From the NCBI RefSeq assembly GCF_036503815.1, contig NZ_AP027764.1:4278001-4342000 (forward strand): a stretch of 64,000 nt of DNA. The letters run 5' to 3'. The notes beneath the pieces were generated by a model, which did no database searches, was not told where the DNA came from, and saw only the letters and a program-made list of their open reading frames with translations. Positions 55,701-62,866 of the stretch are shown here, one piece after another; the stretch's first letter is position 1, and each line of letters opens with the position of its first letter. This stretch comes from Escherichia coli. GTDB taxonomy: Bacteria; Pseudomonadota; Gammaproteobacteria; Enterobacterales; Enterobacteriaceae. The position numbers were made by a program, and so were the translations under genes.

Positions 55701-56287
55701 TCAGATGTAGCGACCCAATTTCCAGCGACGTTTCTTAAAAGGTTATCTGACTGTTGAAGATAATTTTGCCAATGCTGACGATACCTGGCATGGCGTTCCG
55801 CTTTCTCTTCGTCAGTTTCTTCGTAATGTTCTGGTTGACCTTCATTAATGGTGGCTGTGTTATGCGTAGTTTTGTATTTGTCATATTGCACCAACTCACC
55901 AATAGAAAAATGACCGGAAGGGAGAGGTTCAAGCAGATCGCGGGGAATAGTGGCTGAAGCGGCAGGAAACAAAAAACCTTCCCTATTAAGAAGAGCGGAG
56001 GTAACCAGTGGCGTAATAATTGCGGGTGCACCTGCCGTTTGCTCTTTGCCATGCTTTACAATGCGGTTCCATACCTGGGGCCGTAACACGACTTCAACGT
56101 TTTTTACAGACTCCCCTTCACCGTCAAAAAATGCCCGAATAGTTTCGTCATCCAACTGCCCTGCGGTGATATTTATCCACCGAATGAATGATTCTGTATC
56201 TTTACGTGAAAACGTTCCTTTGCCAGATTCGGCGTCAGCTAAGGAGTTGCGCCAGTATGAAGTGAATCCCAATGTATTGCTGTCCAT
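52772..56287 (-). CDS. mkoC: SF1 helicase-phospholipase D fusion (Mokosh type II-like defence protein)
   Basis: A 1171-residue protein. Residues 1-270 have no motif that I recognise. A DNA2/NAM7-type SF1 helicase follows: Walker A in [13 protein letters not shown] (about 290-300), a long helical insertion, Walker B with DEAG in [14 protein letters not shown] (about 696), and motifs IV-VI with [32 protein letters not shown] and [12 protein letters not shown] (about 905-985). The C-terminal domain is phospholipase-D-like with a single HKD motif, [18 protein letters not shown] (about 1113-1130). Helicase plus PLD in one chain is the make-up of MkoC of the Mokosh type II anti-phage system, thought to attack RNA or DNA of invaders. 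Single-gene unit, minus strand. Its position beside a satellite in the leuX island fits defence. The substrate is unproven. Confidence 0.7.
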   Translation of the reverse strand: [1171 protein letters not shown]

Positions 56288-56558
56288 TTCTCATTCCGTG
56301 ACATAATAGAAATCATTGATTTCATTGATGTAAATATTACTTATGATTAAACATTGTCCACGATGCGAGCGCGATCGCAATAAATATTGTGCCTGGAGGA
56401 TGGATTAGATTTTCTGAAAGAGCTAAATCCTTAATAGATAAACGCGTACATACTTGGTTCGGTATTCTTAAGGGATTTAATATGGATTGAACCAGGTTGA
56501 CGTTAGTTGAAAAAAACAGTGGAAAAGATTTGTGTGGCGCGGATTTCAGGCATAAAAA

Positions 56559-56576
56559 AGACCTCAGTTGAGGTCT
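56559..56576 (-). terminator. Former leuX tRNA terminator
   Basis: On the minus strand AGACCTCA-AC-TGAGGTCT is followed by TTTTTTATG, a classic small terminator. It sits 14 bases after the CCA-like end of the leuX 3' remnant, so it is probably the original leuX terminator now separated from the tRNA by the satellite. Confidence 0.7.
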
Positions 56577-56589
56577 ATTTACATACTTT

Positions 56590-56610
56590 TGGTGCGAAGG
56601 CCGGACTCGC
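56590..56610 (-). other. Attachment-site remnant of the leuX tRNA 3' end
   Basis: On the minus strand GCGAGTCCGGCCTTCGCACCA matches the 3' end of tRNA-Leu(CAA) leuX (GTTCGAGTCCGGCCTTCGGCACCA as I remember it) except for changes at its 5' edge and one missing G before CACCA. It forms the chromosome-distal att of the P4-like satellite. The full tRNA and the integrase are expected beyond the right edge. Confidence 0.75.
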
Positions 56611-56691
56611 ACATAAATTTAACTTATTGTAAAAATTGAAATTTAATTATAGTTAATTCAATTATGCCCCCTTTTGTGCCCCCAGCATTCT

Positions 56692-56901
56692 CTGTTCACA
56701 TTTTGATTTTTGTTGATTATTTATCCAAAAATTCTCAGAGAAATAGTCAATCCAGTTAGGTTCCGTTAAACGGATCCAAACCGGGACTTGACTCTACAAA
56801 AAATACTTTTTTTTCGCAAAACCATGCACACTATTCACCCTGTAATTTTTTACATATATATCAATTGATTATGTGTTAACAGCTAGGTGAAGAGTGAACA
56901 G
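56692..56901. repeat. crr-like alpha-protein iterons of the satellite
   Basis: GTGAACAG-type units occur in both orientations: CTGTTCAC 56692-56699 and CTATTCAC 56831-56838 on the plus strand (inverted), and GTGAAGAG 56887-56894 overlapping GTGAACAG 56894-56901. P4 replication needs a cis region crr at the 3' side of the alpha gene, bound by alpha at GGTGAACAG repeats. The position and repeats agree. Confidence 0.65.
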
Positions 56902-56933
56902 CTATCTCTACATTTGTGCGTTTCCAATAAGAA

Positions 56934-56951
56934 ACCCGGCATCAGCCGGGT
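56934..56951 (-). terminator. Terminator of the alpha operon
   Basis: ACCCGGC-TGAT-GCCGGGT on the minus strand is followed by TTCTTATT, 11 bases after the alpha stop codon. Confidence 0.8.
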
Positions 56952-56961
56952 CAGTTAATCG

Positions 56962-59292
56962 TTATTTTAATATTGGCTCATCACACTTGGGCAGCCAGTC
57001 TGCATTACTCTCCTCTTTCAAAGTGAGGTTAGTTTGCATTCCCTGATTAGTTCGCCGTTTCTCATAATGTAGCCCGTACTCCTTCAGCATGACTGGCAAC
57101 CCTTTGCCAAACATCGTAAGACTCAGGGTGTTTTTATAGCCATTAGCCTCCATGTATACGAGGTAGGCATGGTAAAGGTAGGTACGTGGCTGGCGTGGGA
57201 CAATATTAGCGTTCCCCATAAACATACCGTTGGTGTCAGGTAATGCCTCAAGATAGCCACAAAAATCAAATGCTGGATCAGCATCACGCTTGATGGTGAG
57301 AGCCTCATCTGAATTCTGCTGCGACTGAAGCAATGTTCTGGCGCTCATCGGATCGCTGAAACGCTGCATGAGCTGGCGAACAATCACAGCCAGTTCTCGA
57401 GCAATTTTATCTTTCAGCTGCGGATCGCGTTCTTCCGGTGCTATCTGCTCAGGAAAATGCAGAATCACTCTCCTGCGGGACACACCACCACTACGATCAG
57501 TGAAGCGCATAGGATTATTATTTACGGCCAGGATAACCGCCGGAATATGTGTTGAATAAGCATTCTGATACTTGGGGTCCACCGATACCGCATCGCCACC
57601 AGTTATAGCCTTAAGCCCGGCGCCGTCGCCGCTCCACTTCTCCTGATCAGGCAGGCGAATAAGAGAAAAACCTATCAGAGCCGCACGTTCTCGCGGGGAC
57701 TCCAGCGTTTCAATGGTCGCAGAGGTGGCGTTATCCTCTCCAGCAAGCATGGTCGCAATTTCAGCCAGAATACTTTTGCCACTTCCACCAGGGCCAGTCA
57801 CTTCCAGAAATAGCTGCCAGTCATAGCGGTTCGCCAGCACCATAAATAACGCCGCAAGAATAATGTCGCGTTTAGCTGGCTTGTGTCCGGCAGCCCGGTC
57901 CAGCCAGCGCCAGAATGCCGGGGCATGAGTTTCAAGCGTTTCCCCCTTTACCGGTGGCGTGAAATCGACTTCACACAGGGTACGCAGCCAGTTCTCTTTA
58001 CAGTGCGGACTAAAAAGCCCTGTTCGCGTATCGAGGACGCCATTACGAAAACCAATCAGATGACGTGCCGGATTTTGCTGCTGCGGAACAATTAACTTTA
58101 ATGTTTCCACCAGTGAGGCAATTTTTCCTGAGGAAAACGGTGCATCGAGGCGCTGGAAAAGGGCTGCGACATCTCGGGAAAAATCTGACTGAGAAATCAC
58201 TTTCCACGCTCCAGACTCGTAGCGGGATAAAAGCTGCCCGTTCGGATCAACCGCCAGTGCATCCCTGTAATGCTCCCGAACCCTCTGAGCTTTTTCGCTG
58301 ACACTCATCGCTGTGAATTCTGCTTCACTCATTGTGTCGAAAGGACTGGCATTATGTGGCTTCAAAGCCTCAAGAATTGCCTTCCGGGTGGATTCCTCTC
58401 CGTATTGGGTAAGCGCATCATTCCAGTCACCAAAAACCGGTGGCAGCACAATGTCACACTGACACGCTTTTGCAGCAGTTTCAGCCCTGTTCTGGCCTGA
58501 ACCATTCAGATCGCGGTCCGCTGCAATAATTAACTGATATCCCGGATACTTGTTATGGGCAACGCTGGCCAGAGAAAGAAAGTTGACCGACGAAAATGCC
58601 ACCATGACGGCTTCTCCTGTCAGATGATGAATGGTAAGCGCCGTGGCGTAACCTTCCGCAATCCACATCCTTCTTAAAGAACTCCCGCCCCCTTCTATCA
58701 GATGATAGGCCTCCTTAACCTGACCTCCTTTAAGAAAACACTTGCTACCATTGCCACTGATAAGCTGAATATTCACCAGCTCCCCGTCAGCGTTATAGAG
58801 CGGGACGATCAAATCACCGGGGCGGAACATCACCCCACCGGTTTTATGAGCTGAAGTCAGCTCATGGCAAATATGCTCCGGGAAACCTTTATGTGTAAGA
58901 TAAGTGTTTCCGGCAGATTCACGTGAGGCTTGCAGCAGTCGCGCGGCAAGTGCTGCTGCATCTTTCCCGCTATCGGTATCGGCGGTTAACGCCCTGACTT
59001 CGGAATTAACTACAGACAGACCATGTGTCAGTCCATGTATCCTGTCAGCTGCTTCACTGATATCCACATTCAGTGCCCTGGTGACAAGCGCTATACCATC
59101 CCCGGCACCGCACTGATTGCAGAACCATGTTCCGCGTCCTTCCTGATCGTCGAAGCGAAAACGATCTTTACCGCCACAGACCGGGCAAGGCTGATGGCGA
59201 TTTTTCAATATATTCACGCCCAGCGCTGGCAGAATCTTAGCCCAGTGACCGCGGGCAGCCTTCACGGCCTGACTGACTTTCATTCCTGACAT
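56962..59292 (-). CDS. P4-family alpha protein: primase, 3'-5' helicase and origin-binding protein
   Basis: The satellite's replication protein, 776 residues from the ATG at 59292 (MSGMKVSQAVKAARGHW); P4 alpha has 777. An N-terminal zinc-ribbon (CPVCGGKDRF ... TWFCNQCGAGDG, about residues 36-66) recognises primer sites. The TOPRIM primase region includes RRMWIAEGYATALTIHHLTG and IIAADRDLNGSGQNRAE (about 205-290). The SF3-type helicase has Walker A TGPGGSGKSILAE (about 500) and RLPDQEKWSGDGAGLKAITGGD. The C-terminal domain binds the iterons. The frame is open to 59343, but that would overlap the upstream gene; the ATG at 59292 has GGGAGA before it and lies just after the upstream stop at 59307. 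Very close to P4 alpha from about residue 300 on. Confidence 0.93.
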   Translation of the reverse strand: MSGMKVSQAVKAARGHWAKILPALGVNILKNRHQPCPVCGGKDRFRFDDQEGRGTWFCNQCGAGDGIALVTRALNVDISEAADRIHGLTHGLSVVNSEVRALTADTDSGKDAAALAARLLQASRESAGNTYLTHKGFPEHICHELTSAHKTGGVMFRPGDLIVPLYNADGELVNIQLISGNGSKCFLKGGQVKEAYHLIEGGGSSLRRMWIAEGYATALTIHHLTGEAVMVAFSSVNFLSLASVAHNKYPGYQLIIAADRDLNGSGQNRAETAAKACQCDIVLPPVFGDWNDALTQYGEESTRKAILEALKPHNASPFDTMSEAEFTAMSVSEKAQRVREHYRDALAVDPNGQLLSRYESGAWKVISQSDFSRDVAALFQRLDAPFSSGKIASLVETLKLIVPQQQNPARHLIGFRNGVLDTRTGLFSPHCKENWLRTLCEVDFTPPVKGETLETHAPAFWRWLDRAAGHKPAKRDIILAALFMVLANRYDWQLFLEVTGPGGSGKSILAEIATMLAGEDNATSATIETLESPRERAALIGFSLIRLPDQEKWSGDGAGLKAITGGDAVSVDPKYQNAYSTHIPAVILAVNNNPMRFTDRSGGVSRRRVILHFPEQIAPEERDPQLKDKIARELAVIVRQLMQRFSDPMSARTLLQSQQNSDEALTIKRDADPAFDFCGYLEALPDTNGMFMGNANIVPRQPRTYLYHAYLVYMEANGYKNTLSLTMFGKGLPVMLKEYGLHYEKRRTNQGMQTNLTLKEESNADWLPKCDEPILK

Positions 59293-59306
59293 GACGCAGT
59301 TCTCCC

Positions 59307-59630
59307 TCAGTGTAAAACCGGCTTTTTGATGTGACGGACGCATAACTCATCCATTACGGCTATTCCGAGCTGGGAAAGTGCGGGACAGGACATTAGAGGG
59401 CCGGATTCCATCAGGTCTGAAAGCAGAGCGCAGGCGATTTCCATGCCTTTTGTTTGCCCGTGCTGTCGCAGATAAAATCCTTCAAGCTCACGGGCAATAG
59501 CGGTTTCAATTTCATCCAGAGTGAGCTGCAGATGGCGGTTTTGCTGATAGCAGGCACTCAACCAGGCGCAGGCTACCGCGCGGCGATACAACGCTACCCG
59601 AAGTGAAAGGGAAAGAGTGCGTGATTTCAT
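59307..59630 (-). CDS. P4 orf106-like protein (DUF5375)
   Basis: A 107-residue protein matching the P4 frame directly upstream of alpha (pattern RVALYRRAVACAWL, ARELEGFYLRQHGQTKG, ACALLSDLMESGPL, VMDELCVRHIK). It has no known activity. Its ATG overlaps the stop of the preceding gene (ATGA), and its stop is 14 bases before the alpha start, so these genes are read in series. Confidence 0.85.
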   Translation of the reverse strand: MKSRTLSLSLRVALYRRAVACAWLSACYQQNRHLQLTLDEIETAIARELEGFYLRQHGQTKGMEIACALLSDLMESGPLMSCPALSQLGIAVMDELCVRHIKKPVLH

Positions 59631-59851
59631 TGCACCACCTCCATGTTCATGAGGTCATCCTGGCAACGCTGTACCACGCCATCAAGCTGCTCTGTCATCA
59701 GATAAATCAGGGAAACCAGTTGTTCACATTGAGCACTGGCAGGTTTTTCGTAGCAATCCTGAAGAACAGCCATTCCAGTGACAAACTCTCCCACGTTACG
59801 AAGATGCTTCAGGCGGAGAATATCGTCATAAGAGATTGCGGCGTGATTCAT
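59627..59851 (-). CDS. Small satellite protein (74 aa), possible derepression (epsilon-like) protein
   Basis: Starts MNHAAISYDDILRLKHLRNV at the ATG at 59851, whose A is shared with the stop of the preceding gene (TAATG), and ends in ATGA overlap with the next gene. The frame is open 13 codons upstream without a start supported by context. P4-type satellites carry an early derepression protein (epsilon) in this region that disarms the helper's repressor. The assignment is by position only and weak. Confidence 0.6.
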   Translation of the reverse strand: MNHAAISYDDILRLKHLRNVGEFVTGMAVLQDCYEKPASAQCEQLVSLIYLMTEQLDGVVQRCQDDLMNMEVVQ

Positions 59852-60042
59852 TAGATCACCTCCCGGACAGGCAGGCGAGCAGCAAGACAAAGCACATACT
59901 CATGGACCAGTGAAAGACGTACATGATGCTCATTGCTGGCGATGATACGCAGCATACTGATACGTGGTTTACGTTCTGCACGACGAACGGCGGCAAAAAC
60001 AAATATAAATTGAGGATGTGACGGGGCGAGGATCGTAGCCAT
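59851..60042 (-). CDS. Icd/Kil-like host cell division inhibitor (63 aa)
   Basis: The ATG at 60042 stands 8 bases after GGAGG and encodes 63 residues (MATILAPSHPQFIFVFAAVR ... EYVLCLAARLPVREVI) with the FAAVRR and LAARLPVREV signatures of the P4/P1 Icd-like host cell division inhibitor family. Its frame continues upstream to 60555 through a segment (LLATPDAPCVFF, QAHPFFGLRC) that is annotated in many genomes as the Ash protein. That upstream part coincides with the CI-type RNA region and may be RNA and not protein. Stop and next start overlap in TAATG. Confidence 0.7.
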   Translation of the reverse strand: MATILAPSHPQFIFVFAAVRRAERKPRISMLRIIASNEHHVRLSLVHEYVLCLAARLPVREVI

Positions 60043-60084
60043 AAGGGCAACCTCCAATAAGTAGCGGTAAATGCCACCACCGGA

Positions 60085-60301
60085 GTTCCTACGCTCATGG
60101 GTGGTGACCCGAACGGGGGTAGGAATACCGGCCTTATTGGAAACCGGCCAGCCCGAAGGCTGCCCCGCCCGGACCACCATTATCTGAAAGGGGCTAAGGT
60201 ATAAGCACCGCAGCCCGAAAAATGGGTGTGCCTGAGCAACGACGTAAAAAAAGACGCACGGCGCGTCTGGTGTCGCCAATAAGTAACTCGGGTTCCTACG
60301 C
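60085..60301 (-). ncRNA. P4 CI-type immunity RNA region (seqA-seqB-seqC layout)
   Basis: On the minus strand, transcription first meets GCGTAGGAAC (60301-60292, seqA), then TTCCTAC (60125-60119, complementary, seqB), then a second GCGTAGGAAC (60094-60085, seqC). In P4 the small CI RNA containing seqB pairs with seqA and seqC on the leader transcript and causes early termination, giving prophage immunity. The three elements are exactly complementary here. CI itself should lie around 60060-60140. Precise ends are not readable. Confidence 0.6.
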
Positions 60302-60395
60302 CCGGCAGCCGATTTTGCGGCAGCGGGAAAACTATACCTGGAAAAGATATCAGGACGCAAGCCAGAAAAAAGGAGATGAGACTGCAAAGCAAGTT

Positions 60396-60656
60396 TCACG
60401 CATGGCCTCCTTGCTCGCGGGCAGCAATTCGCGCCGCCATCCATGCACTGACCTCCGACTGTACCCAGGCCACATTTTTTCCACCCAGGGATATCTGCTG
60501 CGGGAAGGCATCGCGGCTGATAAGGTCGTAGATGGTTGAACGGGATAGCCCGCAAAGGTGCATCACTTCAGGTAATCGTATGAAGCGCTCCTGCTGAGCC
60601 GGAACCGGGAGCACCGGAGCAGCTGGTGCCGGGGTGGAAACGGAAATACTATTCAT
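60396..60656 (-). CDS. alpA: AlpA/Vis family regulator (MerR-like HTH)
   Basis: An 86-residue protein with a proline/alanine-rich N-terminal tail and the AlpA helix-turn-helix FIRLPEVMHLCGLSRSTIYDLISRDAFPQQISLGGKNVAW (about residues 25-65). P4 Vis of this family represses late and early promoters and acts as excisionase. AGAGAGG precedes the ATG. It is the first gene of the leftward early operon. Confidence 0.88.
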   Translation of the reverse strand: MNSISVSTPAPAAPVLPVPAQQERFIRLPEVMHLCGLSRSTIYDLISRDAFPQQISLGGKNVAWVQSEVSAWMAARIAAREQGGHA

Positions 60657-61210
60657 CTGGCTACCTCTCTAATATGTTTACAACAGTCCGGGCAATTCCA
60701 TGCGGATTCAGGTAGCTCCTTATTATGTTTATATAAGCGGCTCGCGCATGCTTTATTTATTTTGTGTGAAATGTTGATTTCTCAAAAAATAAAACAGCTA
60801 AAAACCGTATGAAACGAACAAAAACAAACAATTCCTTTATGGAATATAATAAGGAGCATCAATAATAAAAAAGTCTATTACACTAGGCAGGATCACAGCT
60901 CAAATCTGAACCAGCCCATATCATTCAGGGCTTTACATCATAAGCACTAAGACAACACCTGATTAATAAAAGAGCCAAAAACGGCCAAAAATAAACAGCT
61001 CACCATATGTATCAATAAATCCGATGATTAAAGAAATTAAATTACCATCTTACTTCCGCATGTATCCGAATGTGTTTAATGAACATCAGACAAATTCATT
61101 TTTATGAATATTTTCCTGAAATGCAACTGAGTGCAGGGAGGTTGAATGTTCAATTATTAAACAGATATAAGACATCTTTTATTCTTTACATAGAATATGT
61201 ATTGAATACT

Positions 61211-61406
61211 GGTGAATATTGGTGAGGAGAAAAGATCCAGTAATAAACTGAAATAAATATCGCGACTTATATGAAAAAGAAATATATGTTTAATTTTATC
61301 TCTGTGAACAGTCATGAACAGTAGATGATCACTTTAATTAAAACACTACACCACTTAACCACATGTATTTACTATATTTTTATTGAAGTGAACAGTAGTG
61401 AATAGT
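61211..61406 (+). repeat. Replication origin iterons (ori) of the satellite
   Basis: Three pairs of GGTGAACAGT-like units, each pair spaced 10 bp start to start: GGTGAAT 61211 and GGTGAGG 61221; GTGAACAGT 61304 and ATGAACAGT 61314; GTGAACAGT 61388 and GTGAATAGT 61398. They match the P4 alpha-binding repeat and stand in AT-rich DNA on the opposite side of the alpha gene from crr, as in P4 ori1. Confidence 0.75.
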
Positions 61407-61471
61407 ATGTATTAAAGGAAGCGTGTAGATCAGACATGACACCTTTCTCTGGCTAGCCAGAACAAGGTCAT

Positions 61472-61489
61472 TGTTCAGTCACTGACACA
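61472..61489 (+). promoter_or_regulatory. Ogr/Delta activator site of the sid promoter
   Basis: TGT-N12-ACA within the near-palindrome TTGTTCAGTCACTGACACAA. This is the established binding pattern of P2 Ogr and P4 Delta at about -55 of late promoters. It would place the start of transcription near 61535, 27 bases before the sid ATG. Confidence 0.75.
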
Positions 61490-61509
61490 ATCCTCCTCGG
61501 TAGTGCGCT

Positions 61510-61527
61510 TGTATGGACCCCGGCACA
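61510..61527 (+). promoter_or_regulatory. Second TGT-N12-ACA site before sid
   Basis: TGT (61510-61512) and ACA (61525-61527) with 12 bases between, 38 bases downstream of the first site. It is too close to the gene to act at -55 for the same start and could be a secondary or chance site. Confidence 0.4.
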
Positions 61528-61561
61528 ATTGACACAACAACAAAACACTACCGGAGCAGCC

Positions 61562-62314
61562 ATGACAACTGTTAACCAGATCTCTGATGCAAACATTACC
61601 CCCACCCTCCCGCCGAAAATTCGCGAAGCGGTGGAAAAAGTTAAGGCAGCAAAAGCTGTCTGGCAGGAAGAACGGCGAAAACAAACCGAAGCCGCTGCAA
61701 TGACTGAAACTATCCGTAAACGTCAGGAAGATACAAAAACGGAGACGCAGGCGCTTAATGATGAATGGCGAAACCTGTTTCGTGAGAATCAGGGGAATAT
61801 GACGCCACGAATGAAAAAACTGCGGGCAGAAATCGCCCTCGGACGCGAAACACTAGATGAGTTCGAAGATTTGCTGGCTGCTCAGGCTGCAGAAAATGAA
61901 TTCCTGCCATGGAAAACTGCGGATGCTGCAAACCGCTACATCAGCGAACATAATCACCTGATTGAAACTCATGCAGTGTGGCTCTGGAATGAGTTTATGA
62001 AGGAACACGGCCAGAAACTTATTCAGATCCTTGGACTGCTGAAAATGACTCTGGGCCGAAGCGCATCTTCTGTTATCGGTGTAGTTCATACCGTAAACGA
62101 CCCCGAAAGTGTGCTGAAGCAATTTATCAGCGAGCAACTCACCACTCCGGCACTGTTCTGTAACGTATCTTCAACGGATGATATTGCCCTGCCGGGGATC
62201 AGCATTTATGCGGACGATAAAGCCATACAGGATGCCAGACAATCACCCAGCCCTGCAGCACGTTCCCGGATGCTTAAACAGCGTGACATGGCTAAAGGGG
62301 GCGAGAAGGAATGA
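61562..62314 (+). CDS. sid: Sid-like capsid size determination protein
   Basis: A 250-residue, strongly helical protein (MTTVNQISDANITPTL ..., long charged helices at about residues 20-110). In P4, Sid forms an external scaffold on the helper capsid and forces assembly of the small T=4 shell that fits the satellite genome. I identify it by size, helical character, position as first late gene, and the ANRYISEHNHLIETHAVWLW segment that resembles P4 Sid's central region. The frame opens at 61529, but GGAG at 61552 fits the ATG at 61562. It overlaps the next gene by four bases. Confidence 0.75.
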   Translation: MTTVNQISDANITPTLPPKIREAVEKVKAAKAVWQEERRKQTEAAAMTETIRKRQEDTKTETQALNDEWRNLFRENQGNMTPRMKKLRAEIALGRETLDEFEDLLAAQAAENEFLPWKTADAANRYISEHNHLIETHAVWLWNEFMKEHGQKLIQILGLLKMTLGRSASSVIGVVHTVNDPESVLKQFISEQLTTPALFCNVSSTDDIALPGISIYADDKAIQDARQSPSPAARSRMLKQRDMAKGGEKE

Positions 62315-62865
62315 ATACCGGAACCATTACTCAGGAAGCTCTCAACGATTACCGCGCGGCAATAAAAAGCTGGCTGACACTACGTAATGTGCAAAGTACC
62401 AGCCAGCTTCGTCTGGCTGCTTTGCTGGATACTGAAGAAAAACCCGCAGCATATGCCAGCCAACTTGAGGATCTTCGTGAGCGTCTTGCACTCCTCGAAT
62501 GGCAGATTAACTGTGCCGCCCGGGATGGTCTTTATGCTCACCAGATTGTGCTGGAAAGCTGTGTTACAAGCGCAACTGAAAACTTCATGAGCGAGCATGG
62601 TGATGCACTCACTGACGCTCTGGCTCCTTTTCTTTGTGCACCATACGGGCTTGAGGCGGCAATGAAAATATTACGAACCGCTGTAGCCCGACAAACGGAA
62701 GTCCGTACTCCGGTAATTTCAGCAGCATATAAGAGCATTATCGACGAAACCGGATTAACGGTGGATGCATCAATGCGCGCTGATGCTTCAGCCAGTTTCA
62801 CCCCGGCACAACATAAAGTTTTCCTGGCCCGCCTTAACCGACTTAATGAAAAAGGAGTGTGCTGA
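62311..62865 (+). CDS. psu: Psu-like polarity suppression / capsid decoration protein
   Basis: A 184-residue protein similar to P4 Psu (190), which binds and inhibits Rho and decorates the small capsid. Matching features: WQINCAARDGLYAHQ, ATENFMSEHGDALTDALAPFLCAPYGLEAAMKI and the C-terminal SFTPAQHKVFLARLNRL (P4 has KFTPAQNMIF). The start overlaps the sid stop (ATGA) and its end is 1 base from the delta gene region. In P4 itself I remember the order sid-delta-psu; here it is sid-psu-delta. Confidence 0.85.
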   Translation: MNTGTITQEALNDYRAAIKSWLTLRNVQSTSQLRLAALLDTEEKPAAYASQLEDLRERLALLEWQINCAARDGLYAHQIVLESCVTSATENFMSEHGDALTDALAPFLCAPYGLEAAMKILRTAVARQTEVRTPVISAAYKSIIDETGLTVDASMRADASASFTPAQHKVFLARLNRLNEKGVC

Positions 62866-62866
62866 T

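Larger units (their letters stand above)
56288..56961. other. Junction between chromosome and satellite: att flank and crr region
   Basis: No real gene is seen; a 91-codon frame (56337-56612) crosses the terminator and att and is spurious. Right of the att, two direct GCCCCC units (56666-56683) and AT-rich repeats may be integrase arm sites, followed by the crr iterons. Confidence 0.5.
60657..61528. other. Satellite origin and promoter region
   Basis: About 870 AT-rich bases without a gene, between the divergent alpA and sid. It contains the ori iterons (61211-61406) and the late-promoter activator sites. The GC drop relative to the satellite's genes fits an unwinding region. Confidence 0.7.

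Noticed and set aside
56337..56612. 91-codon frame over the att site
   Set aside because: It crosses the tRNA-derived att and the terminator, has no ribosome site, and shares no pattern with satellite genes.
56559..56700. Complete leuX tRNA gene at the island junction
   Set aside because: Only the last 21 bases of the tRNA are present, with a missing G; no anticodon arm or acceptor 5' strand is found upstream on that strand.
60043..60555. Long N-terminal extension (Ash-like) of the Icd-like protein
   Set aside because: The well-placed GGAGG supports a start at 60042, and the extension overlaps complementary RNA elements. I treat it as probable RNA and not protein, though Ash is annotated as a family.
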